Of a stretch of 20,358 bases of DNA, positions 16,493-20,358 are shown in pieces. Both the position numbers and the translations under genes were made by a program. The stretch lies in contig WELB01000015.1 of NCBI GenBank assembly GCA_009602725.1, positions 331,649-352,006 of the forward strand. The letters run 5' to 3'. Origin of the DNA: Spirogloea muscicola. Lineage: Eukaryota > Streptophyta > Zygnematophyceae > Spirogloeales > Spirogloeaceae. Position 1 is the first letter of the stretch. Every line of letters starts with the position of its first letter. The notes under the pieces were generated by a model that did not search any database, was not told the DNA's origin, and was given only the letters and a program-made list of their open reading frames with translations.

Positions 16493-16745
16493 GAGGTGCG
16501 AGGGCTGTGAAATGCCAGCCCGAAAAGTATGGGCAGTCTGTAATGCTGCTGCGTCTAGACTACAGTGAAGGCTCATCCGAAGGGGGCGAGGCTGTGATCA
16601 GCCAGCCCGAGCATGACTGAACAAGGTCCGGAGGGGTTGACAAAAAGTGAGCTCTTCCAAAAGAAATTTCGTGTATTTGAAACAATCGAAGGCCAGTATG
16701 GCCAAGTACAGAGGTAAGCACATCTTATGACGTAGCAGCTAGCAT
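16493..16745 (-). repeat. Two hairpin copies and a type-B UTR fragment
   Basis: 16497-16531 (AGGGCTGTGAAATGCCAGCC) and 16583-16625 (GGGCGAGGCTGTGATCAGCC then AGCCCG) are minus-strand copies of the 3' hairpin block. 16662-16740 (AATTTCGTGTATTTGAAACA, then GGCCAAGTACAGAGGTAAGC) is the type-B UTR, about 85 percent like 6470-6528. All three point in the same direction, so this is stacked insertion in one orientation. Confidence 0.7.
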
Positions 16746-16760
16746 CTAGCAGCTACTGGN

Positions 16761-16890
16761 GCGCGGCGGGCGGCCAGGCCCCGCAGCGCCCGGACCCGCC
16801 CGCGTTCCTGCCGGGTGCGCGCGCTCGCCTCTGCCGCCGTCGTGCAGTCCCGGCGCCGCGCTTGCTCTCGATGCCAGGCAATGACATGCG
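16761..16890 (+). CDS. Candidate transit-peptide exon of RAF1
   Basis: Directly after the N at 16760 the frame encodes RRAARPRSARTRPRSCRVRA then LASAAVV. Arg/Ser/Ala-rich sequence without acidic residues and a VRA-like cleavage motif is typical of algal chloroplast transit peptides. RAF1, whose exons begin about 280-400 bases downstream, needs such a leader. The start Met would lie at or before the N, and the donor could not be fixed (GTGCGC near 16819 is one option). The stretch may equally be a compositional ORF. Confidence 0.3.
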
Positions 16891-17166
16891 TTGGCTGCTG
16901 GCATGGTTTCGGGTAGTCCGTCCCAAGGTATCAAACGGTTCAGGGTTTAAGCCGTGAAGCACTGTCGTTTCAGCTGGAAAGGGCGGATCCCGAGCGACAT
17001 GCCGCGCGAGGGGCCAGCGCCGCTCTGCGCCTGGATCTGCTAGCTAAGGCGTGCGGTTCTGGGCTTGACTCTAGGGTTCAAGCCTTAGCTCTGCCATAGG
17101 TCGCTTTCCTAAGATTCTACTTCATACTCACACTTTTATTAACATCATCTTTCTGACCGTATGCAG

Positions 17167-18751
17167 GTGGCAAGGAGGCGCCGGACACTGCAAGGCGCCT
17201 CTCCAATAGCCTCTCGCCGCCGGGGCTGGGCTTCTTCCGGCCGCCTAGACTAGGCAGTACGCAGCCAGCGCCGCAGGCCAAATGATGTATGATGCACATG
17301 AGGGGACCCAAATGCAGCTTCTATGTAAAACAGAAGTCGCTCTAGTGGATACATTTTGAGAGTGGAGGCAGCCACAGGACTTGCTCGTGCAAGCTCAACT
17401 TGGGTGCGGGTCTGATTGGCATAAAGTTTGATCAAAAGTGAGGGTGCCATGAGTGACTCCATGCGGCTGCAGATATTGCGGGTTGTGATACTCGTACATC
17501 TGCGGCGCAGTTCCTGGAATGTCCTCTGCTGCTCCGAGCGAGCTGGAGCGCAACAGCCAGCAGGCTGAGGAAGACGCCCGGCAGCTTACAGAGCTGGTCA
17601 TGGACAGGCAGGGCACGTGGCAGGAGCGCGCGGAGGCCATCCGCACGCTCCAGAAGCAGGGCCTGACGGCGGAGGAGCTTTATGATTACACGCTCGTAAC
17701 CACTGAGAAGCAGACACAAATGGTTGTTGCTGCTCAGGTACGCGGCTTTCTTTAACAAGCAGCGCCGATGCTACGGTACAAAATCCTGCTAGAAGGATGC
17801 AGCTGTGTAGCGTGTACCCTCAACACCAAGGACCTTGACAATGTCACTTTCGTGCTGGTACTTTGCCCTGCAGGTCTTCAGCTCCATGCAGTCTGCTGAC
17901 ACCCCCTCAGATGTGCTTGCGGCGTTCACTGAGGACGACGTTGAGCTGCTGTATGAAATGCGCTTATTAACAGGCAGTCAGCGCAAGGTGACCTGCTGCA
18001 AATCTCGGCATCATGCTCAACAAGGCTTCATTGTATCATTCATTCAAAGAGGAGCAATGGAAGAAGCAGTGTAGTCTTTTGCCTTCTATGAACCCACTGC
18101 GTGTCCTTGCTGCCACTACTATCATTCTGATAACAACAGCAACAGCAAAGCCAGCCCTGCTGTCTATCATCAGGCCTAGTGGGAGCTCAAGGCTGTGAAA
18201 TTGTGGTACTTGTTATTCCTCTTCTTAACAGTTTCTTGGTGTGTACTGGTACCCAGGCTGCTGCCGACTACATCGTGGCCAACAACCTTGATCGTGCTGA
18301 AACAAGGGAGCTCGCCAGAGCCATAAAGGACCACGAGCGAAGGCCGGAGGGAAGGAAGGTATTTGTCATTCATGGAGCTAATCAGCCTAAAGACAATCGA
18401 CATGCATGAGAGCCTGCTGCATCCTACGCTTTATGGGGATCCAGACTGAGAGTCAGCAGTTGTCATATTACATGCATCTAATAAGACTGACTGGGACTTC
18501 AATCACCGTCGAACACAACTTTGACTACAAACGAAACAACAACCCTTCCTAACAAGAATACTTAACCTTATATGACTGTGTTGTGCAAGCAGGGATTCAC
18601 ACCAGCTCCTGGAGACTGCCTAGCGTTCATGCTGTACTTGGCTGCCGGCGAGAGCAGGAGCATTGAGCAGAAGGAGAAGCTCGTGCAGAGGGGCCAGTCA
18701 GTAGCGGAGACTGACACAGCCCGTGCACGGTTTTCAGAATTTGAGAGCTGA
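17167..18751 (+). CDS. RAF1: Rubisco accumulation factor 1, helical domain only
   Basis: Exons: 17167-17256 (less certain), 17511-17737, 17874-17987, 18257-18358, 18593-18751 (TGA). Junctions are GT-AG and phases match. RAF1 is the stromal chaperone that binds Rubisco large subunits and helps assemble them. Visible family matches in order: FFRPPRLG; RQGTWQERAEAIRTLQKQGL; EKQTQMVVAAQV; DDVELLYEMRLLTGSQR; AAADYIVANNLDRAETRELA; RAIKDHERRP; GDCLAFMLYL; VAETDTARARFSEF. Arabidopsis RAF1 has the equivalents FRPP, GLW.E.A, EQN..IVGAQV, AELLYELRLLS, LARAIKD, PGDCLAF, VAESEKAKNRL. About 197 residues follow the ATG at 17519, about 228 with the extra exon, against roughly 430-450 for the family. The protein ends where the helical domain normally passes into the linker; the C-terminal beta domain (dimerisation) is absent. 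The next 370 bases show no beta-domain exon. Confidence 0.88.
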
Positions 18752-19127
18752 CTAAGTGGCAGTGCACCTGTCAGCAAGAGGGAGCCCATTGCATGTAGCC
18801 AAGCTGGTCGCACGAGCCACATTGCATGAGGCACAGAGCTAGGAAATCAAGTGGTAGACGAAAGCTGGTCATACTCTTTTTGTTTATGTCCAATTTTGCG
18901 CAGAGGCCAAGTTGACTGATTAATGAGCAGCCATATGTTCGGTTTGATCTGAAGCTAAACATTTCCTGTGAGACCGAGCGCTTGATGATCCTTAAGTGGT
19001 TTTTGAAAGACAAAAAGAGCGGCCACGTCAATGGCAATGTCCTCTGCCTCCGCAGCCCCGATGAAGGCATTGACCAATATCCGAAGGGGCCAGAAAAGTA
19101 GTTCGGGGGTTGAGAGGCTCTTTCAGT
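18752..19127. other. 3' flank of RAF1, no gene seen
   Basis: No beta-domain-like peptide was found in any plus frame. An acceptor-like CTCTGCCTCCGCAG at 19043-19056 is followed by a short open stretch in two frames (to 19101 and about 19130), neither resembling RAF1. A minus frame (19080-18970) encodes AFIGAAEAEDIAIDVAALFV, not recognised. Confidence 0.45.
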
Positions 19128-19490
19128 AGAGGGCGATGGCTGTGGTTGGCCAGCCCAGGAACAAACCGGTAAAGGAAACATCTCTTCCAATGTAAGGTGT
19201 GTACTAAGTGGAGGGCCTGAGTGGCCAAGTACAAAGGCACGCACATCAACAGATGTACATCACCTGCTGCTAAGCTGACCAGTTCAATAACCACGAGTCA
19301 GCACATAGAGGTCGCTAACTGATGCCCGAATACCGGACAGCGTTTGACAAGCTCTTGTGCCACCGGCTAAGGCTCGACCAGCTTTCTGGTGCAAAGCATG
19401 AGCCTGGGCTCGCTGTAAAAGAGGCTGACACACTGAAAGTGGCCATAACGACAGATGGGCTGCCGGTATGCGCATTTTGTCTGGAAGCAC
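19128..19490 (-). mobile_element. Hairpin copy plus type-B LINE 3' end
   Basis: 19128-19162 is a hairpin block in minus orientation. 19202-19490 is a type-B end: the minus strand encodes LQRAQAHALHQKAGRALAGG, GIRASVSDLYVLTRGY and a TAA-type stop, then the UTR with TGATGTACATCTGTTGATGT and GGCCACTCAGGCCCTCC. Homology extends further upstream than in other copies (LSLWPLSVCQPL). Confidence 0.8.
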
Positions 19491-19572
19491 ATTCTCACGT
19501 CGTTCAATCCTAGACTTGCGATGTTGTCAAGGGTGTGAAAACGAGGACCCATGCAGCCAAAGGGTTCAACTG

Positions 19573-19675
19573 CCAAAAGTAAGGCAATGGCTGTGAGACG
19601 CCAGCCCAAAGGCCCCTTCGAGCTTTGTCCATTCTTTTTCTGGGCTGGCCACTCACAGCCATCGCCCTCTCTGTC
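19573..19675. repeat. Inverted pair of hairpin blocks
   Basis: Left arm AAGGCAATGGCTGTGAGACG then CCAGCCCA (19580-19608); right arm TGGGCTGGCCACTCACAGCC then ATCGCCCT (19641-19668). The right half is the cleanest plus-strand copy of the block and runs directly into a type-B coding end. Confidence 0.8.
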
Positions 19676-19896
19676 ATTTCTTGCGACGGCGAGTGTCAGC
19701 GTGTCTGCAGCGAGCTCAGGCTCATGCGTTGCATCAGAAATCTGGACGTTCCTCAGCTTTTAGCTGAAGAGCTTGTCGATTGCAGTCCGGTATTTGGGCA
19801 TCAGTTAGCGACCTCTATGTGCTGACTCGTGGTTACTGAGCGGGTCAGCGTAGCAGCAGGTGACGTGCATTTGTCAATGTGCTTGCCTTTGTAGTA
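19676..19896 (+). pseudogene. Type-B LINE 3' end with in-frame stop
   Basis: Encodes LQRAQAHALHQKSGRSSAFS, an in-frame TGA, RACRLQSGIWASVSDL, YVLTRGY and TGA, then the UTR (GGTGACGTGCATTTGTCAAT). It and 19202-19410 are inverted with 5' ends facing, about 83 percent alike. It is interrupted at about 19897 by the following LINE copy. Confidence 0.8.
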
Positions 19897-20358
19897 GGCT
19901 CCTGGGCCTACTGCCGCCATGTCTCCAGGGTGTGCGTCAATGTGAGTGTGGCGAGCGCGGGACCGAGCCTGGAGAGCTGGCTGCTCATGTTCTGCGCTGT
20001 TCCCACGGCGGAGAGCGGACAGCGGCCCACGACCGCCTCCGCGATGTAATGCATGGCATCCTGTTGGAGGCTGGTTTCTCCATGGCAGCAGAGCACTCCG
20101 GAATCATGCCAATCCAGCACAGGGCCGACGGTCTCCACGCCAGGCGTGTAGACCTGGTGGCCACCCGACAGGCCGGCGGGCCACGTCTTCTCCTGGACGT
20201 GGTGACTACTGATGCCTATGACCGCTCACACCCAGCTAAATGTGCCACCACGGCTGGGTATGCGGTCGCCTGCGCTGCTCGGGCCAAAGAGCTGAAGTAC
20301 GCGGATCATCCGCGGGAAGACGAGTTCTTCCCGTTGGCCATCGACACACATGGGGCAA
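19897..20358 (+). mobile_element. Second 5'-truncated type-A LINE, open to the window edge
   Basis: Homology to the large LINE begins at GGCTCCTGGG (19897). The frame encodes PPCLQGVRQCECGERG, HVLRCSHGGERTAAHDRLRD, MAAEHSGIMPIQHRADGLHA, RRVDLVATRQAGGP, LLLDVVTTDAYDRSHP and AKELKYADHPREDEF without a stop to 20358. It covers the zinc knuckle and endonuclease core with every key residue kept (C, C, H, C, RRVDL, LLLD, K). Nucleotide identity is about 85 percent with differences mainly at third positions. The RT part was lost by 5' truncation; the remaining C-terminus lies outside the window. Confidence 0.88.

Noticed and set aside
17041-17080. tRNA or SINE promoter (A box TAGCTAAGGC, B box GGTTCAAGCC)
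   Set aside because: The boxes are about 34 bases apart, too close for a tRNA, and no cloverleaf stems form.
18971-19130. Possible RAF1 beta-domain exon after the acceptor-like CTCCGCAG at 19056
   Set aside because: The two open frames are short, run into repeat sequence and show no resemblance to the beta domain; the stop at 18749 also intervenes.

Overview
The window looks like nuclear DNA of a green alga, probably a chlorophyte of the Chlorella/Coccomyxa type; that placement is inference. Genes are interrupted by short GT-AG introns (about 80-340 bp), coding exons are GC-rich with (GGC)n runs, and one gene encodes the chloroplast Rubisco assembly factor RAF1. Two single-base N calls (9838 and 16760) lie beside the GC-rich first exons of two genes.

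Layout. 1-299 is an almost pure pyrimidine tract. 519-1582 (+) is the 3' part of a Root_cap-domain gene. 1583-7983 is mostly retrotransposon debris: one large 5'-truncated non-LTR element (about 2745-5435, -) with a reverse transcriptase and a C-terminal endonuclease-like region, plus many short 3'-end fragments. 7984-9837 (-) is a second, more complete paralogue with signal peptide, Ole e 1-like domain and Root_cap domain in five exons. The two paralogues converge on the element-filled interval. 9839-12290 holds further element ends, including a 201-bp near-identical inverted pair. 13333-15368 (-) encodes a TPR protein with many clathrin-adaptor-type short motifs. 15600-16440 is a GC-rich block with one exon resembling an FAD monooxygenase. 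17167-18751 (+) is RAF1, ending after its helical domain. 19128-20358 is again retrotransposon sequence, ending in a second element copy whose frame is open to the window edge.

The genes do not form a pathway; the unifying feature is retrotransposon activity. Short copies end in one of two 3' sequences. Type A follows a protein end like LLSRGY and carries a GGGCTGG...CCAGCCC hairpin. Type B follows VLTRGY/H and carries the block GGTGACGTACATTTGTCAAT. At least fourteen copies of the hairpin block occur, in both orientations. Exon models were built by eye from splice signals, reading phase and paralogue comparison; no transcript evidence was available.
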